In this document: positions 10,130-23,050 of the stretch, one piece after another
Layout of the letters: every line of letters begins with the position of its first letter
Numbering within the stretch: position 1 is the first letter of the stretch
Origin: Bradysia coprophila
Lineage: Eukaryota > Arthropoda > Insecta > Diptera > Sciaridae
Assembly (NCBI RefSeq): GCF_014529535.1
Contig: NW_023503313.1
Span: 186,001-250,000 of the forward strand
Direction: 5' to 3'
Length of the DNA: 64,000 nucleotides
Position numbers and translations under genes: made by a program
The notes under the pieces: model-generated
What the model was told of the DNA's origin: nothing
The model's input: only the letters and a program-made list of their open reading frames with translations
Databases searched by the model: none

Positions 10130-13100
10130 TGTTTGAACATGATCTTGATATGAGTCAGGCAATATCGTAATTTATGTCGAAAATGTGTCTAAAAGTTGCA
10201 GTTGAAGCCGATTCTGTATCTGTTGCTAATCCTATTTAAATATTTGTATTTCACCGACATGCATATAGCATTGATTAAATAAAATCAGTTGTTTGCAATT
10301 GAATATACATGTTGGGTTGATGTATAATCAAATGTACAATCAAAAAGCGGAACAAAAGTCTGGATATTCTTCTACCAATTAAAAAGCCACCACTTCGTTG
10401 ATTATATTTAACGGACAAAATCAGGGACGGGACTAAATAAAAACGATCAACAGAAAGTTGAAATTTTCATTTATTCCATTAATGTCGGTTGAATAGAAAA
10501 ATGTTTTCAAATAAACAGACAAAGTTCAAAAGTTTTACCCATCCCTGATTTTGGACGATTTTTTTTAATTATCGAAAATATTCGCCAGTCATACTATTAT
10601 TGCTGGAAGGATACACGGAAAGTTTGTTGGCTTTTTGTAATAAAAGTAAACGACAACTACCACTTTAGATTATGGTGGGTGATTAAAATTCCGCACAACA
10701 AAAATGTGTGTACATGAAAAACCGAAAAATCATTTTCGATTATATGAGGCAGCCAAAAAAATACCTTCGTTCCATTATAGAAAAAGATGAACTTTAAAGG
10801 TCATTATTGCGAGAAATTGGTGACAATGACCAATGGTATTGTAACGAAACGAAAAAAGAAAAATGAAATGAGAAGCACAATGGACAAAATTCTCAGATAT
10901 TGTAATCAGATTCTTTTTTATTCGAAAACGGAAATTGGTTTAGTTTCACTAGTTGAAGGAATATGCAAATGAGCTCAGTCTCAAGGGGTATAGCACTTCC
11001 GAAACTCAATGTCGACAGAACCGTCTAATTCGATTCTTTTATTTGTCATTAAGATGTACTACCTGTTAAGGATCGTAACAAGGTAATGACTGCAATATCT
11101 TTGCAGTCGAAACAGTTCCGTTATTATTTTGTAAATGATTTGCCCGACAAGAAATGTTTGGATAGTATTCGCGAAAGTTCTATACCCCTCACATTGAATC
11201 CACTTCGGTACACTGAGATGAAGTAATTACATGATGTCTCAGCTGGCATCTTTTGTGTGACGATTTCGTCCGTATAGCGACGTGTGTTCACTGAATTGCA
11301 CATTGTCACATGCATCCACGATTACACAAAGTCGATCTGTTTATTTTTCCAACAAAAGTGAAGACGACGATATTCTATTCAATTCAATTGCAGCGCATAT
11401 CTTCAATTTTATTTTGAATAGAACATTTTGAATTGATAAAATCAAATAAAAAAGAAAAACTGAACATAAATGCATCTCATTTCATTTTACAATTTTATAT
11501 ATTTTGTATGGTAAATCTTGAGTATTTTCTGGTGTGTATGGATATATATTCCGTTATAAGACGTATATAAACTGAAATAGGACAGAAAGAAAGGGAATAC
11601 GAAAATTACCTAAGAAAATGTAAAAGAATCTAATGAAATTAGTTAATAAATAAAATTTATTTGTAAACGAACTAATTAAACGTTAAACTTAAAGTCAATA
11701 CTTACGATTTACATATACAAAAAAAAAAGAAACAACAAACAAAATAAATGGCAAATTATCGTGCAAACCTTTCTTGTGTGAGCCCTGCTGAAAGATTTAG
11801 CATAATAATATTGCGTGCGTCGACAACAACACCGAATGAACGCATTTTTTTATATTATAAATTAGGTAAAAACGCTAACAAAAAATTACATTAAGCTAAG
11901 CAAATAAGAATTATTTATGTAATAATTGTAGTAACAATATATATATAAAATATAAATAAAAAATAATTTATAAGAAAGAAAGAAAAAAAAATTATAGAAA
12001 ATTATGAAGACTAAGTAAAGAAGAAGGAAATATTTGTATAATAGATTGTATATAGAATATTTAAAAAATAATTTAAAAAATAAAAAAAAGTAATATAAAA
12101 GAGAGGCATGTAATCATAGAGCATGAGTACTGTTGTATTTATAGAAAATTAAAAAAAGAAGAAAAATTTGTAGTTTACAGTAAATGGTACAATCAAGACG
12201 TACGTAAAACCAGAAATATTAGCATTAAACTTGTATCCGATTTAAAAATTCTTATCATTTACCAATTGCGGTAATCTGAATTCTGTAGGTGATATTACGA
12301 GACATATTTCTTTTCCAAACATTAAAAAACTGTAAAGGATAAGTTTTACACAAATTGGCAGGGATACGTTCACATCTTATGCAAACTGCGTCTTGACTTT
12401 CCTTGCATTAATAGATAAATGCAAAAATGGGACTGGCACATGCAACATTAACGAATTATAAGAAAAATGAATTTAGTTTCGTTTCAAATTTGTTCACAAG
12501 GAACATGACTATTCAAAACGGAGGGAAATGAATAAAATTCCATTTTTCCTAAAAGTTGCTAATTTGACAGTTACAGTAGTGACACTTTTTATTTTTCCTA
12601 GGTTGCCTGATTGGAATACGCTCTTAATAACGACTGGGCCATTCATAAATTACGCACTCACTATAGGGTAAGGGTGTTCTAACAAAAGCTGAAATTTCGA
12701 ATTTGATGAGTGCACAATTTATGAATGATCCCTGACGTGGTCAGTAGTCGTTGTGTATATTGAAATTTTATTAAAAGGTTTGCTGTGCCGAATATGCTAC
12801 ATCGTAGGTTTTCGATTTGCTAAGTACGATTAGCGGTTAAAAAGGAGTATCATGAATTTCGTCTTAGATAATGTTATGGTTTCAAGTTTCAAGGCCTTAG
12901 GCTGACGGATAGTGGAAGCTGATTTTCGACTTACGCGTTTGTAGTCACAATACCACACCAACGATCTTAATTTTCATTTCGTTTAGGTAACAGAAATACT
13001 TTCAGATTTTGAACAGAAAATGTATATTTCGAGTCATTTTGTTGAAAATCGACAACACAAGACTAACACCAGTCCATCGTTTATTTGAGTCGTCTTTGTC

Positions 13101-14632
13101 GATAACTTACCGTACTAGCCGCTTTTCAAAACATTCATTGTCTTTCATAACAATCCTCGTATCCACTTAAACGCCGACAAAGGCACAACAAAATAGGTAT
13201 TCATGCAACCGAGTAATAAATGCTTCAGTAAATGGTTTTCACGTAAAATTATTATAATTGTGCCGTGTTCCGTGCCGTCTTTGAATCATTTCGGATTAAT
13301 GATGAGACTCAAATCGAAGTTTCAAAGTTATAATGAATTGAAGTAATAAATGCTGTTTTGCACAAAAAAAAAAATCATTTATCACCGAATTGAAATCATT
13401 CAGTGTTATGAGATTAACAACTACAATATGACACATTGTTATGGGAACATTTTATTTATCTTAGAAAAATAATTATAGCAATTGCAATGCAGTTTGACAC
13501 ATTGTTATATTGGTAGCAATGTCGGTAAGTGATGCTTTTCCGAATGGTGTTCGCTAGTATGGCATCACCAATTATTTCAAATTATCGAGTGACATTTCCT
13601 CTTATTTCTTCTCAAATTTTATTGTTTTAATTACTTCGTAGTTTGTGTATTGAAAATAGTATATTGAGCAAGTTGCGCAATGTGATTTTTGCAACACACA
13701 TCTTAAATCTCCAATGCCACACTTAGGACTAATGTTATACAAGAAATCACTTTGTGCATCACGGTGCAAAATATACTATTTCACAATAACGGCAAGCAAA
13801 AGCTGTACGTTTCCCCTTTGAGTTGTGAAAACATTATACAAATTTGGAATCGACGAACAAAAATAATAAATTCCCGTTGTCGATTTCGAATGCTCAATAT
13901 GAAATGAAGAAAATAAAAAATTGTTTTCAGGTTTTAAAAAAAATTATTGTGGACGGTTAATCAGATCATCATTTTTAATTAAAAATTAAAATAACGGATG
14001 ATGAAATTTGCAATTAAAACTACATATCGTTTATGAACTACAAACTATTTTTAAATTTTATTTTTTATTAAAGTATTTTTATACCTGATGATAATGTAGA
14101 ATTATAAAATGAAAAAAAGGAAAGAAAAATAATTTAAAAAAGTATTTAACATAGAGGTAACAAAGCGCGTCACCTTAAAACTGAAAGAAAAGAAGTCAAG
14201 AATTAAGTATTTCCTAATCATGTTCAAAATAATTAAAAGAAAAAGAAAGAAGAAAATTTAAGAAGTTTGTCGATTAATCGTTTAAGTAAAAATAAATATA
14301 ATTAACATGGTGACAATACATATACACACATTAAAAAAAAAACAATGTTAGAATGTAAATTCGATAAAGTGAATTTGATGATGATGAATAACATAGAGAG
14401 AAAAATATTCAAATTTGAGATTCCAAGTGTGCTTCTTTAAAATTTAAAAAATTTTAATAAGCAAATTTAAAAGAAACTTATAATGACAAACCTGCTATAA
14501 TATCCCAAAATTCTCTAATATTTATGCATCTAATGAAAGAAAAAAAAATATGGAAATTTAATCAAATTGATGAGAAACAAAAATAATTAATTATCAAGAA
14601 GAAGAGGAAATTAATAAAATTAGAATGATGGT

Positions 14633-14812
14633 TCAGTTAATGTCCACCAAATTTGCGTCTAAATATGCTTCAGCTTTTCTATGACGTGGCTCGCTCATAC
14701 AAACACACTGCTTATACGTCTTTATCCTATGAAAGTCATACTGTGATTGTTTGAGTGGACCACTTGTTGGATCAACTGAAGCAAACTTATATACAAATTT
14801 GGTTGACATTAA
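14633..14812 (-). CDS. candidate 3'-terminal coding exon, family unknown
   Basis: A strong 3' splice signal on the minus strand (pyrimidine-rich tract ending TTTATACAG) is followed by an open frame of 59 residues ending in a stop. The peptide (for example TSGPLKQSQYDFHRIK, CMSEPRHRKAEAYLDANL) has the mixed composition of a real protein and is unlike translated AT-rich noise. An ATG is the second codon, so it could be a small ORF behind a 5' UTR intron or the last exon of a larger minus-strand gene. I recognise no family. The direct join to the exon-like piece at 16636-16743 does not work in frame. Confidence 0.3.
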   Translation of the reverse strand, partial: LMSTKFVYKFASVDPTSGPLKQSQYDFHRIKTYKQCVCMSEPRHRKAEAYLDANLVDIN

Positions 14813-14892
14813 CTGTATAAATAGAAAATAAAAAAATATATTTAGACAATAATTTTTTGTAAAGATGAAAATCAGTTTAAGAAAATCCATTA

Positions 14893-17173
14893 AAACCTAA
14901 AATGAAAAACAAACAAAATAAAAATTATATTTTCTAAATTTGACACAACAAGAAAAAAATTCAATCTTAACCGCATTGAATTTTATATAAAATAAATTTA
15001 CATTCAATGCAAAAAAAAGCTTAAATCAATGATAAAATCGGATATTTATAGAACAACATAGAAAAGAAAATTAGTAAAAGAAAATAATTAAAATTACAAA
15101 AAAAAAGAAGAAAATTTTAAATGGATCAATCGTTAGACTCACACGACCGTACCGTAGATTTAGCGGTTTCTCTCTGATCATCTAATTTAGGCACTGTAGG
15201 TAGGAAGATTTAATCTTAAGAAACAAATGCCTTCAAAAGGGTAAAACTAGTCAGCCAGCCACACAAACATCATCCAAACATTCACTCATCGTTATTGTGT
15301 GATGGTAAAAGCTATGGTAAAATAAGTAGGGCGAAATTTTTCATCAATCAGTAGGAACAATATTTTAAATTATAAAATGTTAAAATCATTTCTAACTTTT
15401 GTCGATGGAATGCGACCAAATTCTTCCATAATTCTGAATAGGATGATAGGTATATACTTGTTGATAAAAATTAACTTTTTGGTCTACAAAATTTACCTTA
15501 GTTACAACATTGGCTTAGTGATTGTGTTAGACAGATGTTAGTAGACCTAGAGTTATATATGCGACAGGAGCAGTTCGGTTATTGGAGATATTGCGATTAT
15601 GATCTATGATGAGCATTACGAATCAATTTCTGATAAATCATTAACATTTCAGTAATTATCCTGCACTTTTTTCGCTTTGTAGACAACGGTAAATCCATTC
15701 ACAGACTTGTTGTCTGCATTGTCTCAGAATGGTTTTCCTTTTAAATTTTATTACAGAACTTTTAAATCTTTGATCATTGTGAACATTACGTTCGGTGAGT
15801 GTGAGTCTATAAATAGAAAATGAATAAAAATAATGTTTAAGCTAAAAAAATATAAAATTATTATACAATAAGACAAAGTATATAAGTAGTAGGACAAAAA
15901 AAATGAAAAGAAAATGTTTCAAAATAGGATTTCAGTTAAATGGAATAAAATAATATCAATGATGGATGGATCTAATATCAACACAATTAACTATCAAAAT
16001 AGTGAAATGAAGAGGAGTTTTTTTTGAATAATAAACAAACAAGAGAAGAAAATAATTGCGAATGTATAGATTTAAACAATGCTTATAACAACATAACCAA
16101 TAAATTAAAATTATGAAAAAAAGAGTTGTTGGTCTTATAATTACTAAAAATGATACACTAACTCACTAAAGCCAACGCACGGGGCTAGCACATCACCAGT
16201 TGTTTTTCAGCTGATTAACTGATTTAAACTGAAGCGGTTATACCTGTTCATACAGCTGAAATAGTTAGACGCATGCACTTGGTAGTGGTAAAACCGTATA
16301 AAAACGTAAAAGAAGTTTTATTTGAATGATCAGCTGAAAGAAATTTTTTTAACTTATTTTAGAGTCGCCAACTGTAATTCGATTGAGGAGATGAACTTTC
16401 TGGCATATTGTAGGGATAGGATATTGTAGGTAGAGCAAACAATATTTCATTCCGTCAATTGGTCTGTTGTTTTTTTTCTCATTTTCTTAAGGTGAAAAAT
16501 TGGAATGATATTTTCTCGGCAGTGTTTTTGTCTCAATACAACTTTCTAATATTAACTATAAGTAATCGTTTCTGATTAAAAAACATTCATACAAAAAACA
16601 CTGGGAGGTGAATCTGAATTGCAGTTCTAACTTACACCAAAAGATTTGCTTCAGCCCATGAACTACACTCATGCTGACTCGAGTAAACAAATCTATTCTG
16701 CATGGTTCAGGAAAGTAACTATCTGGATATCGAAACAATACAACTGTCAATAAATAGCAATTGAAGAAAATTTTCTAAATTAAGAATGTTTCATCAATCG
16801 AACCGCAGGCAGGGGGTATTATTCACTGAAAGATAATCTGAATGCGACACACCGTGATTGGGAGGAGTGATGCAATCCCACCATTTAGTGTGACCCCATT
16901 TGTGTACGGTTCCTAAAGTCGTCGGTATTTTATTTTGTGTCATATATTGTGTCTAATATTACAATAGATAAAAAACGTTTGAAAACGTATACTCACTTAT
17001 AAATGCCGACGACGTAACGAAAACAATATTTATGAATGATAAAACGTTCCGACTCAATTGAAATTTACAATTGCAATTTCCTTAAGACATAAAATTCTCA
17101 AAATTGAAAATTCCTTTCTCAGACGTCTTTAGCTTGGGTCAGTGTATAACTTATTCATTGATAAACAAAATAA
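14893..17173. other. AT-rich intergenic DNA
   Basis: Apart from the weak exon candidate at 16636-16743, nothing coding is supported. The stretch around 16240-16330 (TAGTGGTAAAACCGTATAAA ... GATCAGCTGAAA) has a diverged relative at 49456-49545, so it is probably a dispersed repeat. Confidence 0.4.
16636..16743 (-). CDS. candidate internal exon, family unknown
   Basis: 108 bp bounded by a good acceptor (TATTTATTGACAG) and a good donor (GT, then AAGT) on the minus strand. It is open in one frame only, with equal phase at both ends, and reads about 36 residues (VLFRYPDSYFPEPC...VVHGLKQIFWC). No family recognised. It could be a skipped exon of a minus-strand gene that also uses the piece at 14633-14812, or chance. 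Confidence 0.15.
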
Positions 17174-17683
17174 ATGTTGTCAGTGATGCTGGCGGGTAAA
17201 ATATCATCGGCAATTTTGGAAACGTTTGGATTTTGTCTGAGTCTACCATGAATATTAATGAATAAATGCTGAAGATCAATAAGAAAATTGGAAATAAGAT
17301 TTTGTCCTAGGCTAGGTATTGTTGGTTTATGGTCTGTGCCATTTCAACATCGAGTGACTGACGCTAAAAAACTTTTAGCCCATACTTTGAAGTATGAATT
17401 AATTCACAGTTTACGTCGAGGTTTGCAAGAAAATTTAAGTCGGATGATCATGAAGAATTGTCTCTTAAAAAAACCTCCTGCAGTGTTGATAAATTTGTTG
17501 AAGGTGAGTGAATGAAGAGAATTCATCGCAGTGTTTCGGATGTAGGCTTTTCTGTTCTTCTGCGTGACTTTAAATATTGTAATCCTTCAGCGTGTACTTT
17601 TCAATTCCTTCCAATGTCAGACATGTTCACTATACAATAAAGTTACTGAATTTGGATGCAAAAAACCCAATTTCTCATTATAA
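17174..17683 (+). CDS. candidate small three-exon gene, unknown product
   Basis: Inferred exons 17174-17195, 17316-17503 and 17591-17683 give an uninterrupted product of 100 residues. The second exon is the best supported: about 63 open codons (VTDAKKLLAHTLKYELIHSL, KKPPAVLINLLK) ending in an excellent donor AAG|GTGAGT. The third follows a TCCTTCAG acceptor in the matching phase and ends at TAA. The first exon rests only on an ATG, a GTAAAA donor and phase agreement. An alternative acceptor six bases earlier breaks this model. I recognise no family; the second exon is helical and basic. Intron sizes (120 and 87 bp) match those elsewhere in the window. Confidence 0.25.
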
Positions 17684-17874
17684 TCAATTTAAAAAAGTGT
17701 TTTTTTTTTTCATTTTACTTTATTGAATATCGTCAGGTTATGAAAATTTATTTTCCAGTCTTACTTTTCTTTAAATGTTTCCCTCTACAAAAATAAATGC
17801 CACACCTTCTCGTTCAGGTTTAATTAAATAGATTTAACTGCTGATCGCTGCAGTTCGTCTAGGTTTCAATTTCA

Positions 17875-20486
17875 TTAATTCTTGTCTCTATCATCGAAAT
17901 TTAAATATCCTCCAACTTGGGAGCAAATTTCATCGTCAAAATCGTCAAGATAAATCGGACACGGTATAAACAGTATAGTAGCGTAATGTGCTACAACAGT
18001 ATCAATTTGAGATTCTGGAGGACTTACAAGTTCCGACGTTGGCGTTGTGGCCTGACTTTCAGCATCATCGCTGACATCTGACATTGCAGCAGTTTCATTT
18101 ATGGAAGCCACAGGGCAGTCGGAATCACGAGTACTGTCTGTTGTGTATATTGAAGAAACAGTTGAGAATGGCATTGCATCATTTTCATCCGTTGCTTCTT
18201 TTATGTCGAAATAATCTGAGTCTTCTGTCGTAAATAGTGAAGATGCACTAGAGGATGGCATAGCATTATTTTCATTGGATGCCTCATTTATGTCGGAATC
18301 GTCAGCATCTTCCACCGTAAATAGTGACGATGCAGTAGATGATGGCATTGCATTATTTTCATGGGAAGGCTTATTCATGTCGGAATCGTCTTCTGTCGTA
18401 AACAGTGAAGATGCAGTCGACGAAGGCATTGCATTATTTTCATTCGAGGCCTGATTTGTTTCGGAGTCGGTAGCGTCTTCTGTCGTAAACAGTGAAGATG
18501 CAGTAGACGATGGCATTGCATTATTTTCGTTCGAGGCCTGATTCGTTTCGGAGTCGGTAGCGTCTTCTGTCGTAAACAGTGAAGATGCAGTAGACGATGG
18601 CATTGCATTATTTTCATTCGAGGCCTGATTTGTTTCGGAGTCGGTAGCGTCTTCTGTCGTAAACAGTGAAGATGCAGTAGACGATGGCATTGCATTATTT
18701 TCGTTCGAGGCCTGACTAGTTTCGGAGTCGGTAGTCTCTTCTGTCGTGAACAGTGAAGATGCAGTAGACGATGGCATCGCATTATTTTCATTCGGGGCCT
18801 GACTTGTTTCGAAATCGGTAGTGCCTTCTGTCGTAAACAGTGATGATGCAGGAGACGATGGCATTGCATTATTTTCACTTGGGGACTGACTTGCTTCGGA
18901 GTCGGTAGTGTCTTCTGTCGTAAACAGTGAAGATGCAGTAGACGATGGCATTGCATTATTTTCATTCGAGGCCTCATTTGTTTCCGAATCTGTAGCGTCT
19001 TCAGTCGTAAACAGTGAAGAAGCAGTTGAAGATGGCATTGCATTAGTTTCGTTGATGGTCTCATTTATTTCGGTATTTGTACCGGCATTAGAAGTACTTG
19101 CATTAGCATCAGTAGTGCTCATACCGCCATCCGTACTACTAGTACCGCCATCCGTACTGCTGATACCGCCATCCGTACTGCTGATACCGCCATCCGTACT
19201 GCTGATACCGCCATCCGTACTGCTGATACCGCCATCCGTACTGCTGATACCGCCATCCGTACTGCTGATACCGCCATCCGTACTGCTGATACCGCCATCC
19301 GTACTGCTGATACCGCCATCCGTACTGCTGATACTACCATCCGTACTGCTAGTAAGTCCATCCGTACTGCTAGTAAGTCCATCCGTACTGCTGGCACCTC
19401 CATCCGGACTGGTTTCTGTCGTATGTATTTGCGTCGGTGAGGATGGTGTAGTAGAAACATGAGCGAACTCTGAGTGGCAATGTTTAGTGCTGTTGACACA
19501 AGCAGTGCCATTGAAGAAAAATTCTGGAGGGCATTTTAATCGTCTAACAGTAAATGTATGAAAACCTTCACAAATGTAGTATCCGTTACAATCATAAGAA
19601 TCCGTAAAATATCCAGCTGATGGGCAAGTAAATATACAGTCTCTTCTAATCGAATCAAAAATGTAAGTTTCTTCGTTGGCACATTTGTACATGAATATTT
19701 TTTTGTTGCCACTTGATGTGGAACACAGAGCATAAAATGCTGGGTTCGGTGGAAATTTTACAAATTCATTTCTCTTGTAGTCACAGTCAACTTTCTCGCA
19801 TAACTTGCGTGATGCATGGCCATATTTATGTATAACCCTTTGACACAATTTAGTCTTAGAATTGTATACAGTGCGAGTGGGACACTCGAATACTGTGCTT
19901 GGTGTGCCAGCTCCGGAACAATGGTGGTACTTACTGCAATCTGATGGATCTGTTTTTAATTAAGGTTAGTGTACACAGGCTACAAAATTTAGATTATCTA
20001 TTTTTACCTGGAAAAACACCAGTTGCAGTACATAGAAAATTTGATTTCGTTAAAGCTCGATGCAAAGAGCAACTTCCAGGAATTGATTTACACATGCCGT
20101 TATCACAAAAGGGTGTATTATATTGACATTCAATGGTTTTAACTGGAGTTTCATTTCCACTTTCGCATACCTACAAAGTTTGTAAAAGTGGTCATTGATT
20201 GATTAGTAATCCGATCATCATCGTTATATATCACTTCATAAAACTAATATATGAATACCAATATGGTTGAACAGTCTAATGAACATTGGGGTTGAGTTGT
20301 TAAATCGCATTTATTTAGGATTTGTTGCAACCAGATTTTATGATTTTCCACACTGAGTCTAGTATTTCCAATCTAAAACAAACATAATTATGCACTTCAA
20401 TCACAATGTTGAACTTCACACAGAAAAAAGCAAAATATTGTTACTCTGCAGAATATGATCAGAAACACAAGCAGCTCGAATTCCAT
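17875..20486 (-). CDS. secreted chitin-binding (CBM14) mucin-like protein
   Basis: Four exons with matching phases: 20445-20486, 20259-20372, 20008-20170, 17875-19949; product about 797 residues. A short hydrophobic leader (MEFELLVFLIIFCR) suggests secretion. Four cysteine-rich segments of the peritrophin A/CBM14 type follow, at about 35-86, 87-143, 160-212 and 213-265. The most typical is the fourth: CPSAGYFTDSYDCNGYYIC...CPPEFFFNGTAC. The second is split by the third intron. The rest (about 265-780) is Ser/Thr/Asp/Glu-rich and made of two tandem arrays: about 13 copies of a 7-residue SSTDGGI unit, then 11 copies of a 29-residue NAMPSSTASSLFTTED unit. No membrane anchor or catalytic domain is seen. 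Family knowledge: such proteins bind chitin in peritrophic matrix or cuticle and the Ser/Thr region would carry O-glycans. The antisense frames over the arrays are open only because of the repeat periods. Confidence 0.85.
18120..19065 (-). repeat. 87-bp coding minisatellite in the mucin gene
   Basis: Eleven tandem copies of a unit encoding about 29 residues with the core NAMPSSTASSLFTTED. Three central copies give identical peptides and one copy is two codons shorter. All copies keep the reading frame, so length change is tolerated by the protein. Confidence 0.9.
19120..19405 (-). repeat. 21-bp coding minisatellite in the mucin gene
   Basis: Tandem 21-bp units, about 13 copies, each encoding ISSTDGG or a close variant. 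Central copies are identical at the DNA level, while the edge copies diverge (SSTDGLT, SSTDGSI, SSTDGGM). Copies with no changes point to recent expansion. Confidence 0.9.
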
Positions 20487-22635
20487 TTGGATTTTCTTGA
20501 GAACACATTGATGTTCTGGAAAGGTGAAAATATTGACTAAAATGTAAGCTAAAGTCAATCTCTGACGAAGCAACATTTTTATAGACAGCGAATTAAAGTT
20601 ATAGTCCGGTTGCAATTGTAAAAATTACTTAATTGGAAAACAACAAAGATTTTCATTTCGCTATCGAATGAGGACTCATTGTGTGTCTAAATCAAGTTGT
20701 GTCATTAATTTAAGAGATGGTGAACCAGAGTCTAGCTGCTTGACGAACTTTGGTGTTTCGTTAGATTTAAATGACTGGAAAAATGCATTAAATTTTTTCG
20801 TCAACATTGGAACAGAACGTCACAATAGTCAATTCATCACTCTAATTACGCATCTCAAAATATAAAAATGTTACCCATGACCACCGCTTGTCAGAAATAA
20901 TTGTGTTTTTTTAGTGGTACTTCCACTCTTAAATTTTAACTTTGTCTTCAGCTGCTTTATCCGATTTTGTGTGAGCTCAAATGCAGATTACATAATGTAT
21001 AGTAAAAGTAAAGTAGAAGAATTTTCTCCGTCTACCCTACACGATATACTAAAACAAAAGGGAAGTAATAGATTTAATGTTATTGCCGTTTATGAAGACA
21101 AAATTTCTCTTTGCCTTACATTAGAATTCAATTTTCTCTTTCAATAAAGGATGCAAACCACGCAATTATGACAGAGTAAAGGTTTATTTTGACGCAATGC
21201 TACAAAGCGTTTCATTTTTGAAATATCAAAGGGAACAGTTCTCGTCTTTGCTGCCGATTCTGACAGTTTCATAAGTTAACCATTACGAAAACTAATGACG
21301 CATCACTCGACTATTGATTATTGCAATTATAATGCAGTTAATGTAAAAGCTGTATCGGGATAAACTAGAATTTCCTCGCTTCAATAATTGTAAGGTTGAT
21401 CCAGCTAAACCGCACTGAATAATAAAAAAAAATTCTATCCAGTACCAATCGATACACTTGCTTCATATAAATATGTTAATTTTGAGAATAACTTGCAAAC
21501 TAAATGCTATTTTGCTGTAAATGACTTGGTTGTATTTTTCTAGCATCCCAGCTACCTATAAGGCAATCGATTCATTACACGTTTATGCACGATTGTGAAA
21601 CTTACATTTTCATTTCTTTAAGTCTTCTTTTTTCTTGTTGCCGGTGCGGTTATATGGAAAGAAAGAGAACCCGTTTGCACGTGAAAAGATAAAATTAAAA
21701 TATTTTTTTTAGTAAGAGGCGTCTAATTAACGCCATCCCTGCTATCGATAACGAGTGTCTCTAAAATTTGATGATATTTTAAAATATCTCGTTTGTATTG
21801 ATTAGCTGTCGATATGTATGTAATATCTGCATTTTGCTTCTATTTTACTGACCAACGGATTTATATTATCAATTTCTTCGGTGTCGATATTATTTATGGA
21901 CTTGCTTCAATGGTCACTTGTTTATTCAAAATTCCATCCGTTGGTGATACATAAAATGTTTCAAAATGTATGCCATCAATATATAGATATGTTCAATTTA
22001 ATAACAGACATCGCTGTAATGTTAAGTTATTAACAGTAACACTTTTTGAATACGCTTTTTGGACTCGTACCAAGTAGACTGTATACTATAGCGCATAACG
22101 TGTCATTTGGAATTAGGGCTTATCATTGGGAATTATAATTCTAAAAATTCGGGAAAAATTCCGAATAATTCTGAATTTTGGTATTTTTCCGAATTTTCAG
22201 ATTTAAAGAATGTCATCAAGAGTATTGATTCTATGCTGTATGGTTTTACAAGTGGAAATGCATTTCTTTAACGAGAATTGTTGTTTTGCCTTGCATTTCG
22301 ATTTTTGGTTTCCACTGTTATCTACGAATTATCCTGCGACACAATTAAAAGACCCATAGAACTTAGTGACATATTTTTGTCCGAGTTTTTTTTTACCATG
22401 ACGGAACGCACTTCGAGCATAAGTGGTATGCTAAATATAGTACTGAAACTGGACATTGTGTGTATCGAACAAATTTTGGCACTGTAAAAAATAGGAAACT
22501 TTCACTAAACATTTGTACAAAAATGAGCCTTTATTGCTTCTTGGTAAAAAAAATCTCGGTCAAAAAAATGTCTCGCCCAGCTCTATGGTTCTTTGTACTG
22601 AATTAAACTCTCGTTTTTCTCAAATCCTATAGTAC

Positions 22636-22774
22636 AGCTGAATTTTTTTATAAAAATAATTTTGAGAGACAGACTTGTATGGAAATCCAACATAACAACG
22701 AAAAAAAATTTGAATGTTCACATAAAATTCAAATTTTTAACGTTCAAAAATTATTTTTATAAAAAGATTCAGCT
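22636..22774. repeat. 139-bp inverted repeat (MITE-like)
   Basis: Terminal arms of about 30 bp (AGCTGAAT then TTTTTATAAAAATAATTTT and its complement) with one or two mismatches surround an AT-rich centre. No target duplication was identified. Confidence 0.55.
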
Positions 22775-23050
22775 TTACAGTGTCACTTACAACCTACACA
22801 GAAACGTTTGATCGAAACAGATAATGCTTTTGTGTATTTAATTCGATGTGCGTACCGAAATATGCAAACGTTTAACTAAAGGTATTGTGGGTTCGTGTGG
22901 GACCAAACTCGTAGCTGTCACATTATCAACTGATATTCTAAGAGCTCGTGCAGTAATTCTTCGTTAAGTTTGACAAATGCGTACAGAAATGTCCAGTGAG
23001 GTTCACTGTGTAAATTTTGACAGGTCTACACATAATTTATACGCACTCTG

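Larger units (their letters stand above)
6438..14632. other. long AT-rich intergenic region, presumably beginning with the mAChR-B 3' UTR
   Basis: No supported coding exon. Short open frames here have no family features, splice context or codon structure that persuades me. Recognisable items are a 37-bp hAT-like remnant at 10093-10129, a small hairpin at 9749-9842, and long A/T-biased tracts (about 8390-8960 and 11640-12180). The first part should be the untranslated 3' end of the receptor gene, but I cannot place a polyadenylation site with confidence. Confidence 0.5.

Noticed and set aside
18375..19511. Long open frames of 229, 130 and 184 codons overlapping the mucin exon in other frames and on the other strand
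   Set aside because: They are translations of the 21-bp and 87-bp arrays, whose unit lengths are multiples of three, so any stop-free frame stays open. No start context or non-repeat sequence supports them.
20668..21147. Two plus-strand frames with somewhat protein-like sequence (NLRDGEPESSCL, SPSTLHDILKQKGSNRFN)
   Set aside because: Different frames, no convincing splice sites joining them and no known family; possibly remnants of an old gene, but not enough to call.
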